DNA of 64,000 nucleotides from Peptoclostridium litorale DSM 5388 (lineage in GTDB: Bacteria > Bacillota > Clostridia > Peptostreptococcales > Peptostreptococcaceae): NCBI RefSeq assembly GCF_900141635.1, contig NZ_FSRH01000005.1, forward strand, positions 1-64,000, read 5' to 3'. The stretch's first letter is position 1. The number at the start of each line of letters is the position of its first letter. The notes under the pieces are model-generated. The model had not been told where the DNA came from. It ran no database searches and saw only the letters and a list, made by a program, of their open reading frames with translations. Shown here piece after piece: positions 17,300-25,617 of this stretch. Both the position numbers and the translations under genes were made by a program.

Positions 17300-19531
17300 A
17301 TGGCAATAGAAAATATACAGGGAACGGTATCAGAAATTATATTTCAAAACGAAGAAAATGGATATACGGTAGCCCGGATGAACACTGACGAGGGGGAGGT
17401 AACTGTCACAGGATGCCTTGCAACTGTCAAAATGGGTGAGACCATCAGGGTGAGTGGGGAATGGAAAAGCCATGAAATGTATGGGCTTCAGTTCAAAGCG
17501 GAAAGCTTCATGCCAGCAACGCCATCATCCGTATCGGGAATACTTGCATATTTATCGTCGGGGAGCATAAAGGGAATAGGGCCAAAGCTTGCGGAAAAAA
17601 TAGTCCATACTTTCGGGGTGGAGACCCTTTTGGTTCTTCAAACAAGTCCCGAAAAGATAATGAAGGTCGATGGCATAGGGAAAAAAAAGGCCAAGAAGAT
17701 AATGGAAAGCTTTGCCCAGGACAGGGAAATAAGAAACATAATGATGCAGCTTATACCATATGGAATAGGTTCCACATACTGTCTTAAGATATACAAAAAA
17801 TACAGGGAAAAGGCCATGAACATAATAAGGGAGAATCCATACAGGATAGCCCAGGACATACCGGGAATAGGGTTTAAAACTGCCGACAGCATAGGTATGA
17901 AAATGGGGATAGACCCTCTTTCGAAAGGGCGCATAGAGCAGGGGATAATCCATTCCCTTAAAAACGGAGCGCTTTCAGGCCATTCGTATCTACCGCGGGA
18001 AGTGATGTGCAAAAAAGCATCAGAGCTACTGGGCGTATGTAAGAGTGCTATAGAAATGCAGGTTTATGAAATGGCTGCACAACAGCTCATACACATTGAA
18101 AATGGAGGAGACGACCAGAAGGTGTATCTGTTTCCATACTATATAGCTGAAAGCGGAGTGTGCAAAAAGCTTGTTCAAATTGCAAGTGCGGATATAGAGG
18201 AGCTTGAAATAGACATAAAGGATAGAATAGACAGCATAGAAAGGAAAAATTCAATAAGCCTTGCAAAAAAACAAAGGGAAGCCGTGGAAAAAGCTGCCAT
18301 AGGCGGTATAACCATAATAACCGGAGGGCCTGGTACTGGAAAGACAACTACTATAAATTCCATAATAGAGCTGTTTGAAAGCGAGAAAATTAAAGTCAAG
18401 CTCGCAGCACCCACGGGAAGAGCGGCAAAGAGAATGAGCGAAGCCACTTCAAAAGAGGCTTTTACAATACACAGGCTCTTGGAGGTGGGATATTCGGCTG
18501 ACGAGGAAGAGTCAGTGTTTTTAAAGGATGAGGACGAGCCCATAAGCTGCGACGCCCTAATAATAGACGAGGCTTCGATGATAGATGTAATACTGATGTA
18601 TAACCTTTTAAAGGCGGTGAAGCCGGGAACAAGACTTGTAATAGTGGGGGATGTTGACCAGCTTCCACCTGTAGGAGCCGGAAATGTGCTTTCTGACATG
18701 ATAGACTCGGGAGTGATAAGCACTGTGAAGCTTGACGAAGTGTTCAGGCAGGCAAAGGAGAGCATGATAGTGGTAAACGCCCACAGAATAAACAAGGGGG
18801 ATCCGCCTGTTTTGAATAAAAAGGACAAGGACTTTTTCTTCATAGAGGCCCAGGGATCTTCTAAAAGCGCCCAGGAGATAGCCGGAATTGTGGGCAGCAG
18901 ACTTCCGGCTTATTATGGGCTTGACCCGCTAAAGGACATACAGGTGCTCTCGCCGATGAGAAAAGGCGATGCCGGAGTGGGAAGTCTTAACCTCATACTC
19001 CAGGAAAGGCTCAATCCGCATTCTCATTTGAAGGAGCAGGACAAGATAGGAGGAAGGGTTTTCAGGGTGTGCGACAAGGTCATGCAGATAAAAAACAACT
19101 ATGACAAGAAATGGGAAAGCGAAGACGGCAGCGAAAAGGGGCAGGGAGTATTTAACGGGGACATTGGGTATGTATACCATATTGACAAGGCCTCGAAGAT
19201 TCTTTATATATTGTTTGATGATGTCAAAATTGCAAAATACGAATACAGCGAAACCGACGAAATAGACCACAGCTTTTGCACTACAGTTCACAAGAGCCAG
19301 GGGAGCGAATTTGAGGCTGTTGTGATGCCGCTTGTGTGGGCACCGCCCATGCTCATGACCAGAAATCTTCTATACACGGGCATAACAAGGGCGAAAAAAC
19401 TCGTGGTGCTTGTAGGTGAGAAGAGATATTTAAATGAAATGATAAAAAACAACAGGATACAGGAAAGGTTTTCATCCATAAGGCAAAGGCTAGAGATGTT
19501 TTTCAGGGAAGGCATACTGGAAGGAGACTAG
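17300..19531 (+). CDS. recD2: ATP-dependent RecD2 DNA helicase
   Basis: 743-residue superfamily 1B helicase, 5'-3' direction, of the RecD2/YrrC type that acts without RecBC. The N-terminal OB-like region (IQGTVSEIIFQNEENGYTVARM) and helix-hairpin-helix repeats (GIGPKLAEKI, VDGIGKKKAKKI, IPGIGFKTADSI) precede the motor. Walker A GGPGTGKTTT is near residue 341, Walker B IIDEASMID near 427, and the C-terminal TTVHKSQGSEFEAVV and LLYTGITRAK are helicase motifs. ATG is preceded by AAGGAG. It is followed four bases later by comFC, so DNA repair and DNA uptake functions share a transcript. Confidence 0.96.
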   Translation: MAIENIQGTVSEIIFQNEENGYTVARMNTDEGEVTVTGCLATVKMGETIRVSGEWKSHEMYGLQFKAESFMPATPSSVSGILAYLSSGSIKGIGPKLAEKIVHTFGVETLLVLQTSPEKIMKVDGIGKKKAKKIMESFAQDREIRNIMMQLIPYGIGSTYCLKIYKKYREKAMNIIRENPYRIAQDIPGIGFKTADSIGMKMGIDPLSKGRIEQGIIHSLKNGALSGHSYLPREVMCKKASELLGVCKSAIEMQVYEMAAQQLIHIENGGDDQKVYLFPYYIAESGVCKKLVQIASADIEELEIDIKDRIDSIERKNSISLAKKQREAVEKAAIGGITIITGGPGTGKTTTINSIIELFESEKIKVKLAAPTGRAAKRMSEATSKEAFTIHRLLEVGYSADEEESVFLKDEDEPISCDALIIDEASMIDVILMYNLLKAVKPGTRLVIVGDVDQLPPVGAGNVLSDMIDSGVISTVKLDEVFRQAKESMIVVNAHRINKGDPPVLNKKDKDFFFIEAQGSSKSAQEIAGIVGSRLPAYYGLDPLKDIQVLSPMRKGDAGVGSLNLILQERLNPHSHLKEQDKIGGRVFRVCDKVMQIKNNYDKKWESEDGSEKGQGVFNGDIGYVYHIDKASKILYILFDDVKIAKYEYSETDEIDHSFCTTVHKSQGSEFEAVVMPLVWAPPMLMTRNLLYTGITRAKKLVVLVGEKRYLNEMIKNNRIQERFSSIRQRLEMFFREGILEGD

Positions 19532-19534
19532 AAA

Positions 19535-20278
19535 ATGGACTTCATCAGGTCTTTGGCGGATGCGGCGTTGGAACTTGTTTTTCCAAGCGGCATAAAGTGT
19601 ATTTGCTGCGGAGAGCCAATACCAAAAGGAAATACTTATTCACTTTGCAAACACTGTTTTGACTCATTGAGATTCATAAAAAATGGATGTGAAAAATGCG
19701 GAAAGCCAATACCGGAAGAAATGCACGAAAGGCTTTGCAGCTCATGTATGGATGGAGCCGGAAGGCTTAATTTTGACAGGGCGGTTTGCTGCATGGAGTA
19801 TGACGATCTGGTGCACAGGATGATATACGCTTTTAAATACGGCAAAAAGACATTCATGGGCAAATATCTGGCTGGGATAATAATGGACAAACTCGAGTAC
19901 GAGCAGATGGATTTTGAAATTATAGTGCCGGTTCCACTTTCTAAAAAGAGGCTAAGGGCCAGAGGGTTCAACCAGGCGAAAATAATGGCGGATGAGCTTT
20001 CGAGGTTTTGCAAAAAACCATGTAAAGACATACTTGAAAGGACAAGGGATACCGATTTTCTTTCAGGGCTTTCAAGGTATGAGAGGAAAAAAGAATTAAA
20101 AGGTGTATTTACTTTGAATGAATATTCACATAATATTATTAGTAACAGAAATATTCTTGTTGTAGATGACATACTAACAACGGGATCGACTTCAAGTGAA
20201 ATTGCAATTACGCTCAAGGAAGGCGGGGCGGAAGGTGTTTATGTAATATGTCTCGCCACTGGCAGAAACATATATTGA
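19535..20278 (+). CDS. comFC: ComFC-type phosphoribosyltransferase, competence protein
   Basis: 247-residue ComF family protein. The N-terminus has two zinc-ribbon pairs (CICC...CKHC and CEKC...CSSC). The phosphoribosyltransferase loop VVDDILTTGSTSSE is near residue 208. In naturally competent bacteria it is needed for DNA uptake; the substrate is not known. GGAGACTAGAAA before the ATG provides the ribosome site, overlapping the recD2 stop. It is followed by yvyF, exactly as comFC-yvyF in B. subtilis. comFA is missing here, so competence cannot be assumed. Confidence 0.9.
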   Translation: MDFIRSLADAALELVFPSGIKCICCGEPIPKGNTYSLCKHCFDSLRFIKNGCEKCGKPIPEEMHERLCSSCMDGAGRLNFDRAVCCMEYDDLVHRMIYAFKYGKKTFMGKYLAGIIMDKLEYEQMDFEIIVPVPLSKKRLRARGFNQAKIMADELSRFCKKPCKDILERTRDTDFLSGLSRYERKKELKGVFTLNEYSHNIISNRNILVVDDILTTGSTSSEIAITLKEGGAEGVYVICLATGRNIY

Positions 20279-20293
20279 TTTGGAGGGGAAATT

Positions 20294-20719
20294 ATGGAAC
20301 TGAAAAACTGCATCTCGTGCGGAAGGACGTTTGGAAGCGAATTTGGAGAAAATCTTTGTAAAAAATGCCGAAATGAGGCATACGAGAACGACTTCAAAAA
20401 AGTCAGGGAGTACCTATACGACAATCCGGGCTCGGACGTAAATGAGGTTTCTGCAGCCACGGGGGTTGAAAGAACTAAAATAATGCTCTATCTTAGAGAA
20501 GAAAGAATAGAGATAATAGAGGATGACAATCCGTTTTTAAAGTGCAGCAGATGCGGAAAGTCAATACATAAGGGCAAATACTGCGCATCGTGTGAGAATG
20601 AGCTTAAAAAGGAGCTTTCTGGGGCGCTCAGCTCCATGAAAAAGGAAAAAAGCCCAGAGCCAGAGCCTTCAAGTTCGAAAAAGCCTGCGATGCACGTTGA
20701 CAGATTCAATAAAAAATAA
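20294..20719 (+). CDS. yvyF: YvyF-type flagellar operon protein
   Basis: 141-residue protein of the YvyF family (flagellar operon protein TIGR03826). It has an N-terminal CxxC zinc motif pair (CISCG and CKKC), a short winged-helix-like part (VREYLYDNPGSDVNEVSAATGV, then IMLYLREERIEII), and a second CxxC pair (CSRCG, CASC). The C-terminal 30 residues are low-complexity and rich in Ser, Pro and Lys. The family is linked to flagellar gene control, but its mechanism is unsettled. It lies between comFC and flgM as in Bacillus. GGAGGG precedes the ATG. Confidence 0.82.
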   Translation: MELKNCISCGRTFGSEFGENLCKKCRNEAYENDFKKVREYLYDNPGSDVNEVSAATGVERTKIMLYLREERIEIIEDDNPFLKCSRCGKSIHKGKYCASCENELKKELSGALSSMKKEKSPEPEPSSSKKPAMHVDRFNKK

Positions 20720-20723
20720 AGAC

Positions 20724-20750
20724 TAAAGAAAGACGCCTTTTTGACGATAT
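20724..20750 (+). promoter_or_regulatory. Sigma-D promoter for flgM
   Basis: TAAA (20724-20727), exactly 15 bases, then GACGATAT (20743-20750), one mismatch from GCCGATAT. Transcription would begin near 20757, about 30 bases before the flgM ATG. FlgM genes are commonly under sigma-D, so position supports it. Confidence 0.65.
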
Positions 20751-20787
20751 AGAATACATAAGCATATCGTTACAGGAGGCGTTTTTT
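20733..20787 (+). promoter_or_regulatory. Hairpin hiding the flgM ribosome site, terminator-like
   Basis: Outer arms ACGCCT (20733-20738) and AGGCGT (20777-20782), inner arms ACGATAT (20744-20750) and ATATCGT (20764-20770). The 3' arm overlaps the flgM Shine-Dalgarno AGGAGG (20774-20779), and six T follow just before the ATG. The 5' arms coincide with the sigma-D promoter, so only transcripts from upstream would carry them. Confidence 0.65.
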
Positions 20788-21072
20788 ATGAAAATAAACG
20801 GATTTTCAAACATACAAAAAATAATGAAAACCTATGGGAAAAGCAGCACTGAGAATGTAAAGGGCAATAAAATAGAGAGCGACAAGATCGAAATATCGCA
20901 GGCGGGCAGGGACTATCAGTTCGCAATGGAAGCGATCGGGAAACTTCCTGAAATCAGAAGCGAAAAGGTCGAGGCCATAAAAGTGGACGTGCAAAGCGGA
21001 ACATACAAAGTCGACAAGGAAAAGATCGCTCAAAATATATTCGAAAGCGCTGTTAAGGATGTGAAGCTTTAA
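20788..21072 (+). CDS. flgM: Anti-sigma-D factor FlgM
   Basis: 94-residue FlgM. The central DKIEISQAGRDYQFAMEAIGKLPEIRSEKVEAI and the C-terminal VDVQSGTYKVDKEKIAQNIFESAV form the two sigma-binding helices of the family. It binds and blocks the flagellar sigma factor until the hook is complete. The ATG sits directly after the terminator-like hairpin at 20733-20787, and its stop codon abuts the flgN start, so flgM and flgN are translationally coupled. Confidence 0.92.
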   Translation: MKINGFSNIQKIMKTYGKSSTENVKGNKIESDKIEISQAGRDYQFAMEAIGKLPEIRSEKVEAIKVDVQSGTYKVDKEKIAQNIFESAVKDVKL

Positions 21073-21561
21073 ATGGAGCATATAGAAAGGTTCATCCAGA
21101 TACTCTCCAGGCAGCTCCACTTGAACAAGAGGCTGCTGGAACTGGCGAACGAGAAGAGGGAAGTGCTGCTTGGCGATGATGTGAAGAGGCTGAGCGAGAT
21201 GATAATAGACGAGCAGGAAATGGTAAAGGAAATGATACTCCTTGAAAAGGAAAGAGCGTCTGAGGCGGCAAGAATAGGAAGAGGCGCAGGAATAAGAAAG
21301 GTCGAGGACATAAAGGAAATAGTAGGAAGGAAGTCTGTGGAAAAAATGCACGAGATTGAAGGCCTTGCAAATGAGCTTAGAAGAGTGCTTGAGGAGCTGG
21401 AAGAGAAAAACAGCACTAACCAGGCGCTAATGCAGTTTACGCTTGAATATATAGACCTCAATGTAAATATAATGACTGCGAAAAGGGAACCTTCAGGCTA
21501 TTCAAAGGACAAAACGCTGCCGTTGCCAGGCGGCGGGGTAAGCTTTGACTCAAAATACTAA
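21073..21561 (+). CDS. flgN: Flagellar export chaperone FlgN
   Basis: 162-residue, almost wholly helical, charged protein with long coiled coil, in the place of FlgN (YvyG) between flgM and flgK. FlgN keeps the hook-filament junction proteins FlgK and FlgL unfolded for export. The start ATG directly follows the flgM TAA. The C-terminus (GYSKDKTLPLPGGGVSFDSKY) resembles the substrate-binding tail of other FlgN proteins. The call rests mostly on position and fold, since FlgN sequences diverge. Confidence 0.82.
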   Translation: MEHIERFIQILSRQLHLNKRLLELANEKREVLLGDDVKRLSEMIIDEQEMVKEMILLEKERASEAARIGRGAGIRKVEDIKEIVGRKSVEKMHEIEGLANELRRVLEELEEKNSTNQALMQFTLEYIDLNVNIMTAKREPSGYSKDKTLPLPGGGVSFDSKY

Positions 21562-21593
21562 AATAAAATACGCCAGAGCGAACAGAGATGATG

Positions 21594-21651
21594 AACCACA
21601 GGGACGGTTTTCCGGTTGAAAAGCACAACCGTTAAGCCAGTCCCTGTGGTT
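21594..21651 (+). repeat. 58-base REP-like palindrome between flgN and flgK
   Basis: Perfect 12-base outer arms AACCACAGGGAC (21594-21605) and GTCCCTGTGGTT (21640-21651), then inner arms GGTTT/AAGCC and CGGTTG (21613-21618)/CAACCG (21626-21631), leaving a seven-base loop. It is too long and T-poor at the end to be an ordinary terminator, and its GGGACGGTT core resembles REP-type repeats seen in Clostridia. Being single-copy here, the repeat label is inference. Confidence 0.55.
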
Positions 21652-21703
21652 TGCCAGGCACAGCAATAGGTTCCCTTTGGTGAAACACCGGGAGTGATAA
21701 CAA

Positions 21704-23365
21704 ATGAGATCGACTTTCTTTGGGTTTAATATAGCGAAATCGGGGCTTTTTTCCGCGCAAAGAGCCCTTGATATCACGGGACACAATATAGCGAACGCTG
21801 AAACACCGGGATACAGCAGGCAAAGGCTTGAACAGGTTCAGGAAACACCTATGAAACTTCCAAGCGGAATACTTGGAACAGGTGTTACAACGACATCGAT
21901 AAGCCAGATACGAAATGAATTTTTGGACGGTAAATTCAGGTATGAAAATACAGTGTACGGGGAATCGTCATTCAGGTATCAGTCTCTTTCTGAAATAGAG
22001 GCCATAATGAACGAGCCGAGCGAGAGCGGGATAAGGTCTGTAATGGACGATTATTTTTCTTCACTTCAGGAGCTTTCGAAGGACCCATCCTCGCTTACGA
22101 CAAGAGCGCTTGTCAGGGAAAGGGCAAATTCGCTTTCGTATTCTGTAAACCACATGTACAATCAGTTTGAAAAAATGGTAAGGGACTCTGACTTTGCGGT
22201 TAGAACCACTGTAGACCAGATAAATACATATGCCAGCGACATAGCCGACCTGAATGAGCAGATATTCAGAGCTGAAATTGGAGGACACAAGGCTAACGAT
22301 CTTCGGGACAGAAGAAACCTTCTGATAGACGAGCTTTCGAACCTTGTAGGGGTTGAAGTTAAAGAGGTTTCAGTTGGAGCTGGTTCAGACGGGTTCGAGA
22401 GCAAAAAAGTCAACATACTGATAAATGGAACTGCCATAGTCTCGCACGACAAGGTTGTGAAGATAGAGGCAGATGAAAACATGGAGCACCCGGAGGGGTT
22501 TGAAGAGCTAAATGTCAAAAAACTTAAATTTTCAACGGGGGAGCCGTTTAATACGGATGCCATAAGCGGAAAGCTGAAGGCCCAAATAGACATGAGGGAC
22601 AATGGCGAGGGCTCTGTGGAAAAGGGAATACCTTATTACATGCAAAAGCTCGATGAATTTGTAGCAACGTTTGCAGCAGAGACAAACATGGTTCACAGGG
22701 CTGGATACGGCCTCAACCAAATGGCTGAAACGGCTCCGGGAGAAGGACATGGAATAAACTTCTTCGAGGCGGAAGGCGCTGGGTATACTGTAGAAAAACT
22801 GGCATCATCTCCAATACAGGCGGACATCGACAAGGGAATGTCTGAAAAAGAGGCAATAAAAAAATGGGAGGAAGGCAACGAGGGATACACCCTGTTCAAG
22901 GATTCAAGCGGCGACATGTACAAGGTTACAAAGGTGAGCGCAAAGTCACTGAAGCTCTCACAGGCCATACAGGACGACCTTGACAACATGGCGGTTGCAG
23001 GCAAAAGTGACGAGGGGACTCCTCCGAAGGGGCTTGCAGGAGACAATTCAAACATACTATCTATGTCTGAACTGAGAAACAAGACAGAGATGTTTGCATG
23101 GGGCTCGCCGGATGATTTTGTCAAATCGCTGGTTTCGAACCTGGGGGTTGACGCCCAGGATGCAAAGAGGGTTGCAACCAACCAGGAGGTTCTGACGTCG
23201 GAAATCGGAAGACAGAAGATGTCGGTATCCGGAGTGTCTCTGGACGAGGAAATGTCCAACATGGTGAGGTTCCAGCACTCATACAATGCGGCGGCCAGAA
23301 TGCTTACAACTGTAGATGAGATGATAGATGTTATTATAAACAGAATGGGAAGAGTAGGGCTGTAA
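21704..23365 (+). CDS. flgK: Flagellar hook-associated protein 1 (FlgK)
   Basis: 553-residue hook-filament junction protein. The N-terminus FFGFNIAKSGLFSAQRALDITGHNIANAETPGYSRQR and the C-terminus SLDEEMSNMVRFQHSYNAAARMLTTVDEMIDVIINRMGRVGL are the conserved D0 helices. The middle, residues about 330-440, is a variable exposed domain rich in Glu, Lys and Gly. GGGAGTGAT precedes the ATG. It depends on FlgN for export and is followed 30 bp later by flgL. Confidence 0.97.
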   Translation: MRSTFFGFNIAKSGLFSAQRALDITGHNIANAETPGYSRQRLEQVQETPMKLPSGILGTGVTTTSISQIRNEFLDGKFRYENTVYGESSFRYQSLSEIEAIMNEPSESGIRSVMDDYFSSLQELSKDPSSLTTRALVRERANSLSYSVNHMYNQFEKMVRDSDFAVRTTVDQINTYASDIADLNEQIFRAEIGGHKANDLRDRRNLLIDELSNLVGVEVKEVSVGAGSDGFESKKVNILINGTAIVSHDKVVKIEADENMEHPEGFEELNVKKLKFSTGEPFNTDAISGKLKAQIDMRDNGEGSVEKGIPYYMQKLDEFVATFAAETNMVHRAGYGLNQMAETAPGEGHGINFFEAEGAGYTVEKLASSPIQADIDKGMSEKEAIKKWEEGNEGYTLFKDSSGDMYKVTKVSAKSLKLSQAIQDDLDNMAVAGKSDEGTPPKGLAGDNSNILSMSELRNKTEMFAWGSPDDFVKSLVSNLGVDAQDAKRVATNQEVLTSEIGRQKMSVSGVSLDEEMSNMVRFQHSYNAAARMLTTVDEMIDVIINRMGRVGL

Positions 23366-23406
23366 TAGAAGAACATATGAATTAAGATTATAAGGCGGTG
23401 AACATA

Positions 23407-24495
23407 TTGAGGATAACAAACAGCATGATGGTGAGCAGAATGATGGGTAACATGAACTCGAATCTTAGAAGCATGGACAAGCTCAACAACGACCTTGCAA
23501 GCGGAGTCAAAATACACAGGCCTTCTGATGATCCTGTGCTTGTGGGAAGGTCTCTCAAGATACATACAGACATAGCGCAGACTGCTCAGTTTACGAGAAA
23601 TGTTGACGATGCATATTCGTTTCTTGACAAGACGGAAACGTCACTAAAAGAGCTTAACAATGTAATGCACAGGGTGAGGGAGCTCACAGGCCAGGCGGCA
23701 AACGGAGTGCTCACAAAAGAGGACTCCCAGAAGATAGAATCAGAAATAAAGCAGCTGAAGGACCACATGACAAAGATAGGAAACGACACTTATGTTGGAA
23801 GGCACATATTCTCGGGATTCGCAACCGACAAGCCGTTTCTCGACAAGCAGGGAAGCATATCCAGCGAGTTCATATCCTCTGCTGACGGCAGCATAAAGAC
23901 AAAGGGCCAGGACATAGAATATCAGGTCGGGGTTTCTGGAAAATCAACCGTGAACATAACAGGAGACCAGATATTCGGACCGGTAGAGACGGACAGGGTC
24001 AAATACGAGCCTGACGCCGGCGGAGACTACTACTGGAAGGAAAACCTGACACTCATGGGTAGCTACAAGATGAATGTTCCCCAGCTGGACAAGGACGGAA
24101 ATGAGATCGACGTGGACGGAACGCTTGTGAAGGATACGGGGAAAGCCGGCGCCACAAAGGAGATAATGGTCCAGGGGACCATGGACAAGCTCATAGCGGC
24201 CATGGAAAAAGGAGACAGCGAAGCAATGTCGAATCTTCTCCAGGACATAGACGTGCACATGGACAATATAAACAAGCTCAGGGGAGACGTGGGAGCGAGG
24301 ATGAACACAGTGGAGGTCATAAAGGACAGAGCTGAGACAATGAACCTTAACTTCGCAAAACTTCTTTCAGAGACCGAGGATACGGACATGGGCGAAGCTG
24401 TAATGAACCTTAGCATGAGAGAGGCTGTATACAAGGCTTCGCTTTCGACAGGGGCGAGGATAATACAGCCTACGCTCATAGATTTTCTGAGATAG
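23407..24495 (+). CDS. flgL: Flagellar hook-associated protein 3 (FlgL)
   Basis: 362-residue second junction protein. The N-terminus MRITNSMMVSRMMGNMNSNL with ASGVKIHRPSDDP and the C-terminus NLSMREAVYKASLSTGARIIQPTLIDFLR match the FlgL/flagellin fold. TTG 23407 is taken as start because AAGGCGGTG (23392-23400) is well spaced and the N-terminus then matches the family; GTG 23398 lies in the ribosome site. A terminator at 24591 ends this transcript before fliW. Confidence 0.95.
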   Translation: MRITNSMMVSRMMGNMNSNLRSMDKLNNDLASGVKIHRPSDDPVLVGRSLKIHTDIAQTAQFTRNVDDAYSFLDKTETSLKELNNVMHRVRELTGQAANGVLTKEDSQKIESEIKQLKDHMTKIGNDTYVGRHIFSGFATDKPFLDKQGSISSEFISSADGSIKTKGQDIEYQVGVSGKSTVNITGDQIFGPVETDRVKYEPDAGGDYYWKENLTLMGSYKMNVPQLDKDGNEIDVDGTLVKDTGKAGATKEIMVQGTMDKLIAAMEKGDSEAMSNLLQDIDVHMDNINKLRGDVGARMNTVEVIKDRAETMNLNFAKLLSETEDTDMGEAVMNLSMREAVYKASLSTGARIIQPTLIDFLR

Positions 24496-24590
24496 GAGAC
24501 TATCCGATTTTTGAATCCGTATTCATAATGTAGGTTTAAAGTTGTCAGTGTTTGGATAAAATAGTGCCGGAGATCTATTTAAAAGATTCG

Positions 24591-24630
24591 AAATAAAATG
24601 CCATATATAGTCATATGGCATTTTATTTTA
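24591..24630 (+). terminator. Terminator between flgL and fliW
   Basis: Perfect 16-base arms 24591-24606 and 24613-24628 with a six-base loop; the 3' arm itself ends in TTTTATTT. It separates the flgMNKL run from fliW-csrA, or acts as an attenuator. Confidence 0.8.
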
Positions 24631-24654
24631 TATAAAGAAAGTCGAGGGGTCGAG

Positions 24655-25080
24655 ATGAATATAAAAACTAGTAATTTCGGAGATATAGACATAGATGAAA
24701 AGGGAATAATAGCGTTTGATTCAGGCCTTCCGGGATTTGAGCAGCTCAAAAGATTTGTGCTGATTAAGGAAAGTGACATGGTGATAGACTGGCTTCAGTC
24801 GATTGACAGTGAAATAGCGTTTCCTCTGATAAACCCATTTTTGATAAAAGACGACTATGAATTTGAAATACCGCAGGCCGATATCGCAAGGCTTCAAATA
24901 GACGACATGGAAGACATAGCTGTTTATTCTGTGGTCACAATACCAGAAAATATAAAGGACATAAGAGCCAACCTTCAGGCCCCGGTGGTCATAAACACTA
25001 AAGAAAAGAAGGGCAAGCAGATAATACTTGGCGAGGAATACCCTATAAGATATGAGTTCTACCAGAAAGTGGGTGAGTAG
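24655..25080 (+). CDS. fliW: Flagellar assembly factor FliW
   Basis: 141-residue FliW, which binds both flagellin and CsrA. The family pattern GIIAFDSGLPGFEQLKRFVLIKE, LLQS-like WLQSIDSEIAFPLINPF and the C-terminal ANLQAPVVINTKEKKGKQIIL are present. When flagellin is scarce it is free to bind and inactivate CsrA, allowing flagellin translation. ATG 24655 is chosen over an upstream ATG that lies inside the terminator; GAGGGG is five bases before it. It is followed one base later by csrA. Confidence 0.96.
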   Translation: MNIKTSNFGDIDIDEKGIIAFDSGLPGFEQLKRFVLIKESDMVIDWLQSIDSEIAFPLINPFLIKDDYEFEIPQADIARLQIDDMEDIAVYSVVTIPENIKDIRANLQAPVVINTKEKKGKQIILGEEYPIRYEFYQKVGE

Positions 25081-25081
25081 C

Positions 25082-25306
25082 ATGCTCGTGCTTTCAAGAA
25101 AAAAAGGCGAGAGTGTAATAATAGACGACAATATAGAAATCACAGTGATTGATGTGTCTGAAAACGGCAAGGTGAAGCTTGGAATAAACGCCCCCAAGAG
25201 CGTGTCCATACTTAGGAAAGAAGTGAAGAAGGCGGTTGAAAGTGAAAACAGGGAGGCTACAAGAAAAGTGGATATGGGTGCATTGAAGGGACTGAAGAGG
25301 CCTTAG
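25082..25306 (+). CDS. csrA: Carbon storage/flagellin translation regulator CsrA
   Basis: 74-residue RNA-binding protein. MLVLSRKKGESVIIDDNIEITVIDV and the GINAPKSVSILRKEV strand/helix are textbook CsrA. It represses translation of flagellin mRNA by binding GGA motifs near the ribosome site, and is antagonised by FliW encoded just before it. The next gene is flagellin, with a GGA-loop hairpin in its leader. The C-terminal 15 residues (GALKGLKRP) form a short basic tail. Confidence 0.97.
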   Translation: MLVLSRKKGESVIIDDNIEITVIDVSENGKVKLGINAPKSVSILRKEVKKAVESENREATRKVDMGALKGLKRP

Positions 25307-25402
25307 TATATGTGGAAATGAATAAAGTAATGCCCGAGTTTACAATGTTAGATACAGGGGTTGAATTTGAAAAAAATTTCAAAAATATTTTATTAAAAAC
25401 AC

Positions 25403-25430
25403 TAAAGTTTTTAAATGCAGTGTACGATAA
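25403..25430 (+). promoter_or_regulatory. Sigma-D promoter for flagellin
   Basis: TAAA (25403-25406), 16-base spacer, TACGATAA (25423-25430). This places the start of the flagellin message near 25438 and gives a leader of about 180 nt. Confidence 0.72.
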
Positions 25431-25437
25431 ATTAGTT

Positions 25438-25617
25438 AGAAAAACAAAATGATAATGAACATGGGAAGCTAAATGGGCCCGGCTTTCCGCAAGTTGAAAT
25501 TCAAAGTTTGTTTATACGGTTGCAAAGGAAGTGCTTAAACACAAAAGCAACTTCTATACATATAGAAGTTGAAATAAAAAGGCATGGATGCCGAAAAAAT
25601 TCAAGGAGGAATATATT
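25438..25617 (+). promoter_or_regulatory. Flagellin mRNA leader with hairpins and candidate CsrA site
   Basis: The leader contains a hairpin with arms CAACTTCTAT (25548-25557) and ATAGAAGTTG (25562-25571), then a short hairpin GGCA-TGGA-TGCC (25581-25592) that shows GGA in its loop, and finally the ribosome site AAGGAGGA (25603-25610). A GGA in a loop just before a GGA-containing ribosome site is the layout CsrA uses on flagellin messages in Bacillus. A further weak stem lies near 25464-25488. Confidence 0.6.
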
